The notes under the pieces were generated by a model that saw only the letters and a list, made by a program, of their open reading frames with translations, was not told where the DNA came from and did not search any database. Position numbers and translations under genes: made by a program. From Mycobacterium sp. E1214 (GTDB lineage: Bacteria; Actinomycetota; Actinomycetes; Mycobacteriales; Mycobacteriaceae), in the NCBI RefSeq assembly GCF_001666755.1, contig NZ_LZJC01000081.1, positions 1 through 42,786 on the forward strand: DNA of 42,786 bases. Direction: 5' to 3'. Of this stretch, positions 28,101 through 42,786 are shown piece by piece. The stretch's first letter is position 1. Every line of letters starts with the position of its first letter.

Positions 28101-31100
28101 CCCGGGTGGCGCCCGACGCGTGCAACGCCACCCCCTGCCACGAGAACGGCAGCACCGTGTCGGCCCGGTCCGCCGTCAGCCCGATCGGGTGCAGCGCGGC
28201 GTCCAGCAGCACCGGGTGAATCCCGAAGCCGCCGTCCTGCCCGCCGCCGTCGCCGGGGACGGCCACCTCGGCGAACACCTCCGGCCCGCGCCGCCACATC
28301 GCACGCAGACCCCGAAACGCCGGGCCGTACTCGTAGCCCCGCGCGGCGAGGCGCGCATAGGCCTCGCCCACCGCGACCGGCGTGGCCCCGACCGGCGGCC
28401 AGGCCGCCAGGTCCGCAGCGGGGGGTGCCGAGCCCGGCCCCAGGACACCCTCGGCGTGCAGCACCCAGTCTTGCTCGCCGGCAGCCGAATACATCGCCAT
28501 CTCGCGCCGACCGGCCGAGTCGGCGGCGCCGATGACCAGCTGCACGTGCACGCCGCCGGCCGCCGGCAGCTCCAGCGGCGCCGACAGCGTCAACTCCTCG
28601 AGCAAACCGCAGCCGACCTCGTCGCCGGCCCGCACGGCCAACTCCACGAATCCCGCGCCCGGGAACAGCACCGCGTCACCCACGGCGTGGTCGGCGAGCC
28701 ACGGCTGCGCGGCCGTCGAGAGGCGCCCGGTCACCACCACCCCGCCGGAATCGGGCCGCTGCAACACCGCGCCGAGCAGCCCGTGCTGGGCGTCGCGCAG
28801 ACCGAGCGTGGCCACGTCGTGGGTTCCCGTCGCCCCGCCCGGGATCCAAAACCGTTGGTGGACAAAGCCGTATGTCGGCAACGTGACCCGACGCCCGCCC
28901 CGCTCGGCCAGCGCGGCGCCCCAGTCGACGCGCACGCCCGCGACGTGCGCCTGCCCGGCTGAGAGCCAGAACCGCGGCAGCCCGCCGTCGTCGCGCCCCA
29001 GCGAGGGGACGACCACCGCGCCGTCGGCCGCGCTCAGCGTGGCCTCGATGGCGGCGATCAGCACCGCGTGCGGGCTCGTTTCGACGAACACGCGGTAGCC
29101 GGCGTCGCTGGCGCGGCGCACGGCCGCCTCGAAGTGCACCGTCTGCCGGATGCTGCGGTACCAGTAGTCCGCGTCCAGGCCGGCGGTGTCCATGAGGTCG
29201 CCGGTCACGGTGGAGAAGAAGGCGATTTCGCTCGACCGCGGCTGCAGACCGCGCAGCGCCGCCCCGAGCGGATCGCGCAGCGCCGCCATCTGCGCGGAAT
29301 GCGAGGCGTAGTCGACGTCGATCGGCCGCGCGCGGACACCGTCGGCGTCGCAGCGCCGCATCAGCTCCGCCAGGGCGTCGACCTCCCCGGAGACCACGAC
29401 CGCCGAGACCCCGTTCACCGCGGCGATGTTGAGCCGTTCGCCAAAGCCGGCGGTCAACCGCGAGGCCTCGGCCAGGCCGCAGGCCAGCGAGACCATCCCG
29501 CCGCGCCCCGACAGCCCGACGAGCAGTTTGCTGCGCAGCGCCACCACCTTGGCCGCGTCGTCCAGCGACAGCGCGCCGGCGACGCACGCCGCGGCGATCT
29601 CGCCCTGCGAATGCCCGATGACGGCGTCGGGCAGCACGCCGACCGACCGCCACAGCTCGGCCAGCGACACCATGATCGCCCACAGCGCGGGCTGCACCAC
29701 GTCGACGCGGTCCAGCCCGGGCGCGCCCGGCACGCCGCGCAGGACGTCGATCAGCGACCACTCGACGTGCTCGGCCAGCGCCTTCGCGCAGCGTTGCAGC
29801 TGTTCGGCGAAAACCGGTGCGGTGTCGAGCAATTCGGCGCCCATCCCGGACCACTGCGAGCCCTGCCCGGGGAACACGAACACGGTCTTGCCGACCGGCC
29901 GGGCCCGGCCGAGCACCACCGTGACGCCCTGCTCCCCGGCGGCCAGGTCCGCCAGACCGGCCCGCAGCCGGTCGCGGTCGGCGCCCACGACGACCGCCCG
30001 GTGATCGAACAGCGACCGGGTGGCCGCCAGCGACCAGCCGACGTCGATCATCCGCAGGCCGGGGTCGGCGTCCACCCGCGCCAGCAGCCGCGCCGCCTGG
30101 CCGGCCAGGGCGTCGGCCGACCGGGCCGAGAGCACCCACGGCGCGGGTGAGTCTTCGCCATGGGGCGCAACGGTTTCCGGCTCCTCGGGCGCCTGCTCGA
30201 CGATGACGTGCGCGTTGGTGCCGCTGATCCCGAACGACGACACGCCCGCGCGGCGGGGCCGATCCAGCGCGGGCCACGGCCGCGACTCGGTCAGCAGCGA
30301 CACCGCGCCGGCCGACCAGTCCACGTGCGGGGTCGGCTGGTCGACGTGCAGCGTCTTGGGCATCAGGCCGTGGCGCAGCGCCTGCACCATCTTGATCACG
30401 CCGCCCGCGCCGGCCGCGGCGGAGGTGTGGCCCATGTTCGATTTGATCGACCCCAGCCACATCGGGCTGCCCGGCGGCCGGTCCTGCCCGTAGGTCGCCA
30501 GGATCGCCTGCGCCTCGATGGGGTCGCCGAGCGTGGTGCCGGTGCCGTGGCCCTCGACCAGGTCGACGTCCGCGGTGCCCAGGCGGGCGTTGGCCAGCGC
30601 CGCCCGGATGACCCGCTGCTGTGACGGCCCGTTGGGCGTGGCCAGCCCGTTGGAGGCGCCGTCCTGGTTGACCGCCGAACTCCGCACCACGGCCAGGACG
30701 TGGTGGCCCAGCCGGCGCGCGTCGGCCAGGCGCTCCAGCACCAGCACCCCGACGCCCTCGGAGAACCCGGTGCCGTCGGCGGCGCCGGCGTAGGCCTTGC
30801 AGCGGCCGTCGGCCGACAGCGCCCGCTGCCGGCTGAACTCGACGAACATCGCCGGGGTGGCCATCACGGTCACCCCGCCGGCCAGCGCCAGGTCGCACTC
30901 GCCGGAACGCAGCGACTGGGCGGCCAGGTGCAGGGCCACCAGCGACGACGAACAGGCCGTGTCGACCGAGACGGCCGGCCCCTCGAAGCCCAGCGAGTAG
31001 GCCACCCGGCCCGACGCGACGCTCAGCGTGGAGCCCCGCAGGCCGTAGCGTTCCAGGTGGCCGGGCACCCGGCCCTGGCCGCCGTAGGAACCGTGGAAGA

Positions 31101-31581
31101 TGCCGGCGAACACCCCCGTCGCCGAGCCCCGCAGCTCCGCGGGGTCAATCCCGGCCCGCTCCAACGCTTCCCAGGACACCTCGAGCAGCAGGCGCTGCTG
31201 CGGATCCATCGCCAGCGCCTCGCTGGGCGCGATCCCGAAGAACACCGCGTCGAAGCCGGCGACGTCGGTCAGGAACCCGCCGCAGCGCGAATAGGACTTC
31301 CCGACCGCGTCGGGGTCGTCGTCGAACAGCCCGGCAAGATCCCAGCCCCGGTCCCCGGGGAACTCCGAGACCACGTCGCGGCCCTCGACCACCATCTCCC
31401 ACAGGGCTTCCGGCGAGTCGATGCCGCCCGGGTAGCGGCAGGCCATGCCCACCACGGCCACCGGTTCCGTCGCCGCGCCGGACAGCCGCGCCAGGTGCTC
31501 GCGGTTCTCCCGCTTGAGCCGTTCGTTCTCCTTCAACGACTGCCGAAGGGCCCGTACCAGCTCCTCGGAACTGCTGTCCAT
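25195..31581 (-). CDS. pks7: Fully reducing type I PKS module, methylmalonyl-type AT (Pks7-like)
   Basis: A 2128-residue complete module, matching the length of M. tuberculosis Pks7. The N-terminal docking coil ([19 protein letters not shown]) precedes KS (about 40-460, [13 protein letters not shown] with Cys210), AT (GHSQGE near 654, VDYASHS near 757: the YASH motif of methylmalonyl-CoA-specific ATs), DH ([15 protein letters not shown] near 963), ER ([15 protein letters not shown] near 1494), KR (ITGGTGMAG near 1690; [14 protein letters not shown] site read as ANYAAANSF) and ACP ([12 protein letters not shown] near 1997). The end, [15 protein letters not shown], is docking-like. It would add a methyl-branched, saturated C2 unit. 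The ATG at 31581 is used; an in-frame GTG nine codons upstream is possible. It lies 97 bp after pks10, with a strong hairpin between. Confidence 0.94.
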   Translation of the reverse strand: MDSSSEELVRALRQSLKENERLKRENREHLARLSGAATEPVAVVGMACRYPGGIDSPEALWEMVVEGRDVVSEFPGDRGWDLAGLFDDDPDAVGKSYSRCGGFLTDVAGFDAVFFGIAPSEALAMDPQQRLLLEVSWEALERAGIDPAELRGSATGVFAGIFHGSYGGQGRVPGHLERYGLRGSTLSVASGRVAYSLGFEGPAVSVDTACSSSLVALHLAAQSLRSGECDLALAGGVTVMATPAMFVEFSRQRALSADGRCKAYAGAADGTGFSEGVGVLVLERLADARRLGHHVLAVVRSSAVNQDGASNGLATPNGPSQQRVIRAALANARLGTADVDLVEGHGTGTTLGDPIEAQAILATYGQDRPPGSPMWLGSIKSNMGHTSAAAGAGGVIKMVQALRHGLMPKTLHVDQPTPHVDWSAGAVSLLTESRPWPALDRPRRAGVSSFGISGTNAHVIVEQAPEEPETVAPHGEDSPAPWVLSARSADALAGQAARLLARVDADPGLRMIDVGWSLAATRSLFDHRAVVVGADRDRLRAGLADLAAGEQGVTVVLGRARPVGKTVFVFPGQGSQWSGMGAELLDTAPVFAEQLQRCAKALAEHVEWSLIDVLRGVPGAPGLDRVDVVQPALWAIMVSLAELWRSVGVLPDAVIGHSQGEIAAACVAGALSLDDAAKVVALRSKLLVGLSGRGGMVSLACGLAEASRLTAGFGERLNIAAVNGVSAVVVSGEVDALAELMRRCDADGVRARPIDVDYASHSAQMAALRDPLGAALRGLQPRSSEIAFFSTVTGDLMDTAGLDADYWYRSIRQTVHFEAAVRRASDAGYRVFVETSPHAVLIAAIEATLSAADGAVVVPSLGRDDGGLPRFWLSAGQAHVAGVRVDWGAALAERGGRRVTLPTYGFVHQRFWIPGGATGTHDVATLGLRDAQHGLLGAVLQRPDSGGVVVTGRLSTAAQPWLADHAVGDAVLFPGAGFVELAVRAGDEVGCGLLEELTLSAPLELPAAGGVHVQLVIGAADSAGRREMAMYSAAGEQDWVLHAEGVLGPGSAPPAADLAAWPPVGATPVAVGEAYARLAARGYEYGPAFRGLRAMWRRGPEVFAEVAVPGDGGGQDGGFGIHPVLLDAALHPIGLTADRADTVLPFSWQGVALHASGATRARVRIAPAGGDAVSLELADGAGLPVLSVRSLAMRAASLGDGDGGVGSSLFDVAWSPIPLPDNAGHGDVTARELTARDGDVVASVHAAAAEALGVLQSWLRGDDAGTLAVCTSGAVALPGEDVTDLAGAAVCGLVRSAQAEHPGRVVLIDTDGSVDPVAAARCGEPQLVVRDGVVHAARLTPLRADRVLGLPRGGWRLDAGGAGTLGDLVVTALPPAELRPGQVRVAVAAVGVNFRDVLVALGMYPGGGHLGAEGAGVITEVAPDVTGLAVGDPVLGLLQVVGSEVVVDQRLVTPVPGELTLTQAAGVPVVFLTALYGLRELAGLRAGERVLVHTATGGVGMAAVQLARHWGAEVFATASRGKWDTLRGMGFDDEHIADSRSLEFEEKFRAATGGAGVDVVLNSLAGEFTDASLRLLAPGGRFVEMGKTDPRDPSVVAQRYRGARYRAFDLVEAGPDRTAAMLAETVALLRDGAVRPLPLKTFDVRCASAAYRFVSQARHIGKVVLTVPSGPGGLLSGGGGGLAGGSVLITGGTGMAGSALARHLVDRYGVAHVVLASRAGTGAPGTAELVDQLQRAGASVAVAACDVADREAVAATLARIPAEHPLRGVIHAAGVLDDGLLSSLTPQRVDTVLRAKVDGAWHLHQLTRDLDLSAFVVFSSMAGIVGTPGQANYAAANSFLDGLMAHRHALGLPGLSLAWGLWERASAMTAHLGDRDKARMSKLGLAPLSTERACASFDAALLGDHPVVVAARVDRAALSRDSTALPPLLDGLVTRRSRRVIDDAVGAASASGLAARLGGLSSEARQRELVELVRGNAATVLGVPNPEDLDAGTAFRELGFDSLTAVELRNRLKNVTGLTLSPTLIFDYATPAALAGYLDTQLGVPGDGGGDDPGLMARFNDVTRELQALLARPGWTADDKPALRSRIQHLLNVFDPADQQLDSQHLDADLDAATESELFAILDEELGR

Positions 31582-31616
31582 CTCCAGGCGACCTCTCGTG
31601 TCTCTCACGGCGACGC

Positions 31617-31646
31617 GTCCCGCGCGGCCGGTCGACGGCGCGGGAC
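31617..31646 (-). terminator. Perfect 9-bp hairpin between pks10 and pks7
   Basis: GTCCCGCGC (31617-31625) and GCGCGGGAC (31638-31646) are exact complements around a 12-base loop. It lies 32 bases after the pks10 stop and 35 bases before the pks7 ATG, in the transcribed strand of both. No T-tract follows, so it could be a mycobacterial-type terminator, an attenuator, or an mRNA-stabilising element separating type III from type I PKS expression. Confidence 0.5.
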
Positions 31647-31678
31647 TTACGGTACGTGCGGAAGCGCGCGGGCGGGCA

Positions 31679-32740
31679 TCAGTGCCAACGCAACAACACA
31701 AGTTCGGAACAGAAACCGGGGCCCATCGCCAGCATCAGGCCCGGGCTGCCGCTCGGCGGCCGCTTGCCGATGGTGTCGCGCAGCACGTGCAGCACCGACG
31801 CCGAGGACAGGTTGCCGATCTCGCCGAGCGAGCGCCACGTCAGCTCCAGGGCTTCCGGCGCCAGGTCGAGCGCGGCGTTGATCGCCTCGATCACCTTGGG
31901 ACCGCCCGGATGGCTGACGTAGGCGCCGATGTCGTCGGTGGTCAGGCCGTGCGCGCCGAGGAAGCCGGTGACGTCCTCGGCGATGTACTGCTCGACCACG
32001 GCGGCGACGTCCTTGGACAGCACCAGCTCGAAGCCGGTGGCGCCGACGTCGTAGCCCATGGTGCGCAGCGAATCGGGGTACAGGCGGCTGCGCGAATCGA
32101 TGATGCTCGGGCCGCCGGCGCCCAGCCGCTCGGCCCGCTCCGCGCCGACCGCCACCACCGCCGCGGCGCCGTCGGCGAACAACGCGCTGCCGACCATGCC
32201 GGCCAGCGACGGCTTGTAGCCGGGGTAGGTCAGGGAACACAGCTCGACGGAGACCAGGGCGGCGACCCCGCCGGGCGCTCCCCGCAGGTAGTCGTTGACC
32301 CGGGCCACGCCCGCGGCGCCGGCCACGCACCCCAGCCCGAACAGCGGCACCCGGCGCACGTCCTCGCGCAGCCCCAGCCGCGCGGCGATCCGCGCGTCGA
32401 TGGACGGCACCGCCAGCCCGGTGACGGTGGTGGTGATCAGGACGTCGAGCTCCTGGGGCCGCAGCCCCGCCTCGTCGAGCGCGCCGGCCAGCGCCTCGCA
32501 ACCAAGGCTCACGGCGTTGTCGGTGAAGATCCGGTTGGCGACGCCGAAGTCGGTGAGGGCGGGGTACTGCTCCAGCGGCAACACCAGGTGGCGGCCGTTG
32601 ACCTTGGCGCTGGCGTGCAGCTGCCGGACGATGTCCTCGTAGCCCTCGAACTCGGGAATGCTGACGAAGAAGTCGGTGAGCTCGCGCTGCGAATAGCGAT
32701 GCGGCGGCAACGCACCGAACACTCCGGCGACGACGCTCAA
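31679..32740 (-). CDS. pks10: Type III polyketide synthase (Pks10-like)
   Basis: A 353-residue chalcone-synthase-like enzyme, the second type III PKS of the locus. The triad is Cys138 ([10 protein letters not shown]), His277 ([10 protein letters not shown]) and Asn310 (GNLSSAS). The N-terminus [20 protein letters not shown] and the segment [19 protein letters not shown] mark it as Pks10 rather than Pks11. The TTG at 32740 is chosen because it gives exactly the family length and start sequence, with AAGGGG eight bases upstream; GTG at 32749 would add three residues. It heads the PKS run, 103 bp after argH, with a -10-like TAGAAT in that gap. It probably extends an acyl starter to a pyrone-type product; starter identity is not visible. 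Confidence 0.93.
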   Translation of the reverse strand: MSVVAGVFGALPPHRYSQRELTDFFVSIPEFEGYEDIVRQLHASAKVNGRHLVLPLEQYPALTDFGVANRIFTDNAVSLGCEALAGALDEAGLRPQELDVLITTTVTGLAVPSIDARIAARLGLREDVRRVPLFGLGCVAGAAGVARVNDYLRGAPGGVAALVSVELCSLTYPGYKPSLAGMVGSALFADGAAAVVAVGAERAERLGAGGPSIIDSRSRLYPDSLRTMGYDVGATGFELVLSKDVAAVVEQYIAEDVTGFLGAHGLTTDDIGAYVSHPGGPKVIEAINAALDLAPEALELTWRSLGEIGNLSSASVLHVLRDTIGKRPPSGSPGLMLAMGPGFCSELVLLRWH

Positions 32741-32803
32741 TGCTCCCACCCCTTGGTGACGAAGACCCGGCCTGGCCCGTTCATGCGGATCGCTCGAGCC
32801 CAG

Positions 32804-32809
32804 ATTCTA
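32804..32809 (-). promoter_or_regulatory. Possible -10 element upstream of pks10
   Basis: TAGAAT on the minus strand is a good -10 match about 64 bases before the pks10 start, but no -35 at standard spacing is evident. It would let the PKS genes be expressed separately from argH. Confidence 0.3.
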
Positions 32810-32843
32810 ATCGGCGCGCAGGTGCCCGGCAGCCGAACCAAGA

Positions 32844-38151
<5,308 letters not shown>

Positions 38152-38190
38152 GGCTGCCGCTCCTCTCCCTCGGTGCCTGCCTCCTGGTCG

Positions 38191-39077
38191 TCAGCACGCG
38201 GGGACCACCTTGGTGCCGGTGCCCGCGTCGGTGAACAGCTCGACGAGCACGCAGTGCTGCACCCGGCCGTCGATGACGTGCGCGCTGGGCACGCCGCCGG
38301 CGACCGCCCGCAGGCAGGCCTCGATCTTGGGGATCATGCCGGTCTCCAGCGTGGGCAGCAGCTGCGTCAGGGTGGCGGTGTCGATCTCGCTGACCAAGGA
38401 CTCGCGATTCGGCCAGTTGGTGTAGAGCCCCTCGACGTCGGTGAGCATCAGCAGCTTCTCGGCGCGCAGCGCCTCGGCCAGCGCCGCCGCCGCCGTGTCG
38501 GCGTTGATGTTGTGGACCACGCCCTCGGCGTCCGGCGCCAGGGTTGAGACCACGGGGATGCGCCGGGCCGCGATGAGGTCCAGCACCGCGGCGGTGTTGA
38601 CCCGTTCGACGTCGCCGACCAGCCCGATGTCGGTCGCGACGCCGTCGACGGTGACGCTGCGCCGCACGGCCGTGAACAGCTGGGCGTCCTCGCCGGTGAT
38701 GCCGACCGCGTAGGGGCCATGCGCGTTGATCAGGTTGACCAATTCGCGGCCCACCTGCCCGAACAGCACCATCCGGGCCACGTCGAGCACCTCGGGCGTG
38801 GTGACGCGGAAGCCGCCCTTGAAGTCGCCTTCGATGCCGAGCCGGCGCAGCATGGCGGTGATCTGCGGGCCGCCGCCATGCACGACGACGGGGTGGATGC
38901 CGCAATTGCGCAGAAACGCCATGTCGGCGGCGAAGGCCTGGCGCAGCGTGTCGTCGGTCATGGCGTTGCCGCCGTATTTGACCACCACGATCTTGCCGTG
39001 CAGCTGTTTGAGCCAGGGCAGCGCCTCGGCGAGCACCTGCGCCTTGACCGTGGTGGGCAGCGCGTGCGTCGGGGAGC

Positions 39078-39081
<4 letters not shown>
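38191..39081 (-). CDS. argB: Acetylglutamate kinase
   Basis: A 296-residue amino-acid kinase phosphorylating N-acetylglutamate, the usual feedback-controlled step. It has [10 protein letters not shown] (ATP-site Lys), [34 protein letters not shown] and [12 protein letters not shown]. The N-terminal extension before the kinase core (about 25 residues, with [13 protein letters not shown]) is the helix associated with arginine-sensitive hexameric forms. The ATG at 39081 overlaps the argJ stop by four bases (ATGA). Confidence 0.97.
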
Positions 39082-41368
<2,287 letters not shown>

Positions 41369-41373
41369 ATCCA

Positions 41374-42786
41374 TTACTGAGCGCGGAGGACGGCGCCCAC
41401 CGCCTCGGCGGCGCGCCGGACGGCGGCGTCGCGGGCGGCGCTGGCGTCATCCTCGGTGAGCGTGCGGTCGGGCGCGCGGAACCGCAGCGCGAACGTCAGC
41501 GACTTGCGGTCCGCCCCCACCTGGGGCCCGGTGAAGACGTCGAACAGTTGCAGGTCTTCGAGCAGCTCGCCGGCGCCCTCGCGGACCGCATCGGCGACGG
41601 CCTGGGCCGGGACGTCGGCGGCCACCACCAGGCTGAGGTCTTGGAAGACCGCCGGGAAGGGCGAGACGCGGGGCGCGGGCAGCGCGGCGACCAGCGGGAT
41701 CGCGTCGAGGTCGAGCTCCAGGGCGCAGGCGCCCTTGGGCAGCCCGGACCGCTCGATCACGGCCGGATGCAGCTGCCCGGCGTGGCCCACCGCCGTCGGC
41801 CCGACGAGCACCTCCGCGCATCGGCCCGGGTGCCACGGCAGGTGCTGCGCGGCCCGCAGCCGCACCTCGACGCCGCAGGCCCGGGCGATGGTGCGCACGG
41901 CCTCGAACGCGTCGGTGGCATCGGCCCGTCGCCCGGGACCCCAGGGACCGCGCTGCTCGCGCAGCCCGGCCAGCACGGCGGCGACGTGCTGCGGCTGCCG
42001 CGGCAGCGACGCGTCCAGCGCGGCGATCTCGGCGTCGGTGGGCCGCCGGTGCACGGGGACCAGGTCCACGGCGCGGGTGTGCTCGGTCGGCTGAACCACC
42101 TGCGCTAGGGCGTACAGGGCGATGTCGCCGAGGCCGCGGGACACGTTGCGGCTCAACGCCTCCAGCAGCGCGGGCAGCAGCGTGGTGGCCAGGTGGGGCC
42201 GGTCGGCCTCGAGCGGGTTGAGGACGGTCGTCGTCGCGCGGCGCGGGTCGTCGGCCGGCAGCCCCCATTGGTCGAACACCCCCGCCGGCAGGAACGGCGT
42301 GGGCAGGATCTCGACGAAGCCGGACTGGGCCAGCGACTTGCCGACCGCGCGGCGGCGCAGCTGCGCCGCCGTGAGGCCGCGACCGGCCGGGGCGGCCGGC
42401 AGCACCGACGGCACGGCCTCGAGCCCCTCCAGCCGCAGCACCTCTTCGACCAGGTCGGCGGCCTGCAACAGGTCGGGGCGCCAGCTGGGCGGGGTCACCC
42501 GCAAGGCGTCGCCGGCGCCCGCAACGGCGGCGCCCACCTGGGTGAGCCGCCGGGCGGTGGTGCCCGGCGGGTAGGCGACCCCGGCGATGCGGTCGGGCAG
42601 GTCGGCGGCGATCCGGATCGGCGCGCCGCTCCAGTCGTCGACCGGCGGGTCACCGCGCCAGTCGGTCAACGCGTCGGACACCACGCCGCCGGCGATGTCG
42701 GCGAGCAGGGCGGCGCACCGGTCCAGGGCCGTCACCGAGATCGCCGGGTCCACGCCACGCTCGTAGCGGCGGGCGGCCTCGCTGGG
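41374..42786 (-). CDS. pheT: Phenylalanyl-tRNA synthetase beta subunit, C-terminal part
   Basis: The last 470 residues of a protein normally around 830 long; the N-terminal part lies beyond the window. The frame is open to the edge and begins [14 protein letters not shown]. Visible parts are the B5-type region ([18 protein letters not shown]), the catalytic-like core ([40 protein letters not shown]) and the C-terminal ferredoxin-fold anticodon-binding domain ([38 protein letters not shown], ending [15 protein letters not shown]). With PheS it forms the heterotetramer that charges tRNA-Phe. It ends 41 bp before argC on the same strand. Confidence 0.96.
   Translation of the reverse strand, partial: PSEAARRYERGVDPAISVTALDRCAALLADIAGGVVSDALTDWRGDPPVDDWSGAPIRIAADLPDRIAGVAYPPGTTARRLTQVGAAVAGAGDALRVTPPSWRPDLLQAADLVEEVLRLEGLEAVPSVLPAAPAGRGLTAAQLRRRAVGKSLAQSGFVEILPTPFLPAGVFDQWGLPADDPRRATTTVLNPLEADRPHLATTLLPALLEALSRNVSRGLGDIALYALAQVVQPTEHTRAVDLVPVHRRPTDAEIAALDASLPRQPQHVAAVLAGLREQRGPWGPGRRADATDAFEAVRTIARACGVEVRLRAAQHLPWHPGRCAEVLVGPTAVGHAGQLHPAVIERSGLPKGACALELDLDAIPLVAALPAPRVSPFPAVFQDLSLVVAADVPAQAVADAVREGAGELLEDLQLFDVFTGPQVGADRKSLTFALRFRAPDRTLTEDDASAARDAAVRRAAEAVGAVLRAQ

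Overview
The window is high-GC actinobacterial DNA whose gene content and order match a Mycobacterium chromosome, most likely a slow-growing non-tuberculous species. The recognisable neighbourhood is the M. tuberculosis Rv1650 to Rv1692 region, presented here in reverse orientation: pheT-argCJBDFRGH-pks10-pks7-pks8/17-pks9-pks11, followed by an ABC-F gene, the Rv1683/Rv1684 pair, an ABC exporter with a TetR regulator, mpg, tyrS and an lprJ-like gene. Assignments rest on motifs, lengths and remembered synteny; no search was run.

Layout from left to right. Positions 1-1897 (minus strand) hold a HAD phosphatase broken at the window edge, a TPR-like protein and a small DUF732-like exported protein. 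Positions 1998-5245 hold tyrS and mpg (minus), divergent from an ammonium transporter gene (plus). Positions 5261-7546 hold an ABC exporter pair and a TetR regulator, with a promoter, paired dyad operators and a tandem hairpin repeat. Positions 7512-10725 hold a Trm112-like protein and a roughly 1000-residue hydrolase/acyl-CoA-synthetase-like fusion. Positions 10831-12720 hold small accessory genes: two proline-rich exported proteins and a divergent VOC/MarR pair that shares twin operators. Position 12782 starts an intact ABC-F ATPase gene.

Positions 14569-32740 (minus) are the centrepiece, an 18-kb polyketide locus. Two type III synthases (pks10-like and pks11-like) flank three type I synthases: Pks7 (KS-AT-DH-ER-KR-ACP, methylmalonyl-type AT), Pks8/17 (same domain order, malonyl-type AT, one uninterrupted gene) and Pks9 (KS-AT-ACP). 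The KS of Pks9 has glutamine in place of the catalytic cysteine, as in decarboxylating KSQ loading modules. The terminal docking-like segments suggest a working order Pks9 > Pks7 > Pks8/17, which is not the gene order. No thioesterase is present, so a type III synthase next door is a candidate recipient of the chain.

Positions 32844-41332 are the complete arginine operon, tightly overlapped and carrying its own argR. A promoter overlaid by two ARG-box-like dyads lies immediately upstream of argC. The window ends inside pheT. Compared with M. tuberculosis, cyp139A1 and PE_PGRS30 are missing from their usual places, and pks8/pks17 and the ABC-F gene are not split. No tRNA, rRNA, CRISPR, insertion sequence or prophage was seen, and no gene-free gap exceeds 300 bases.
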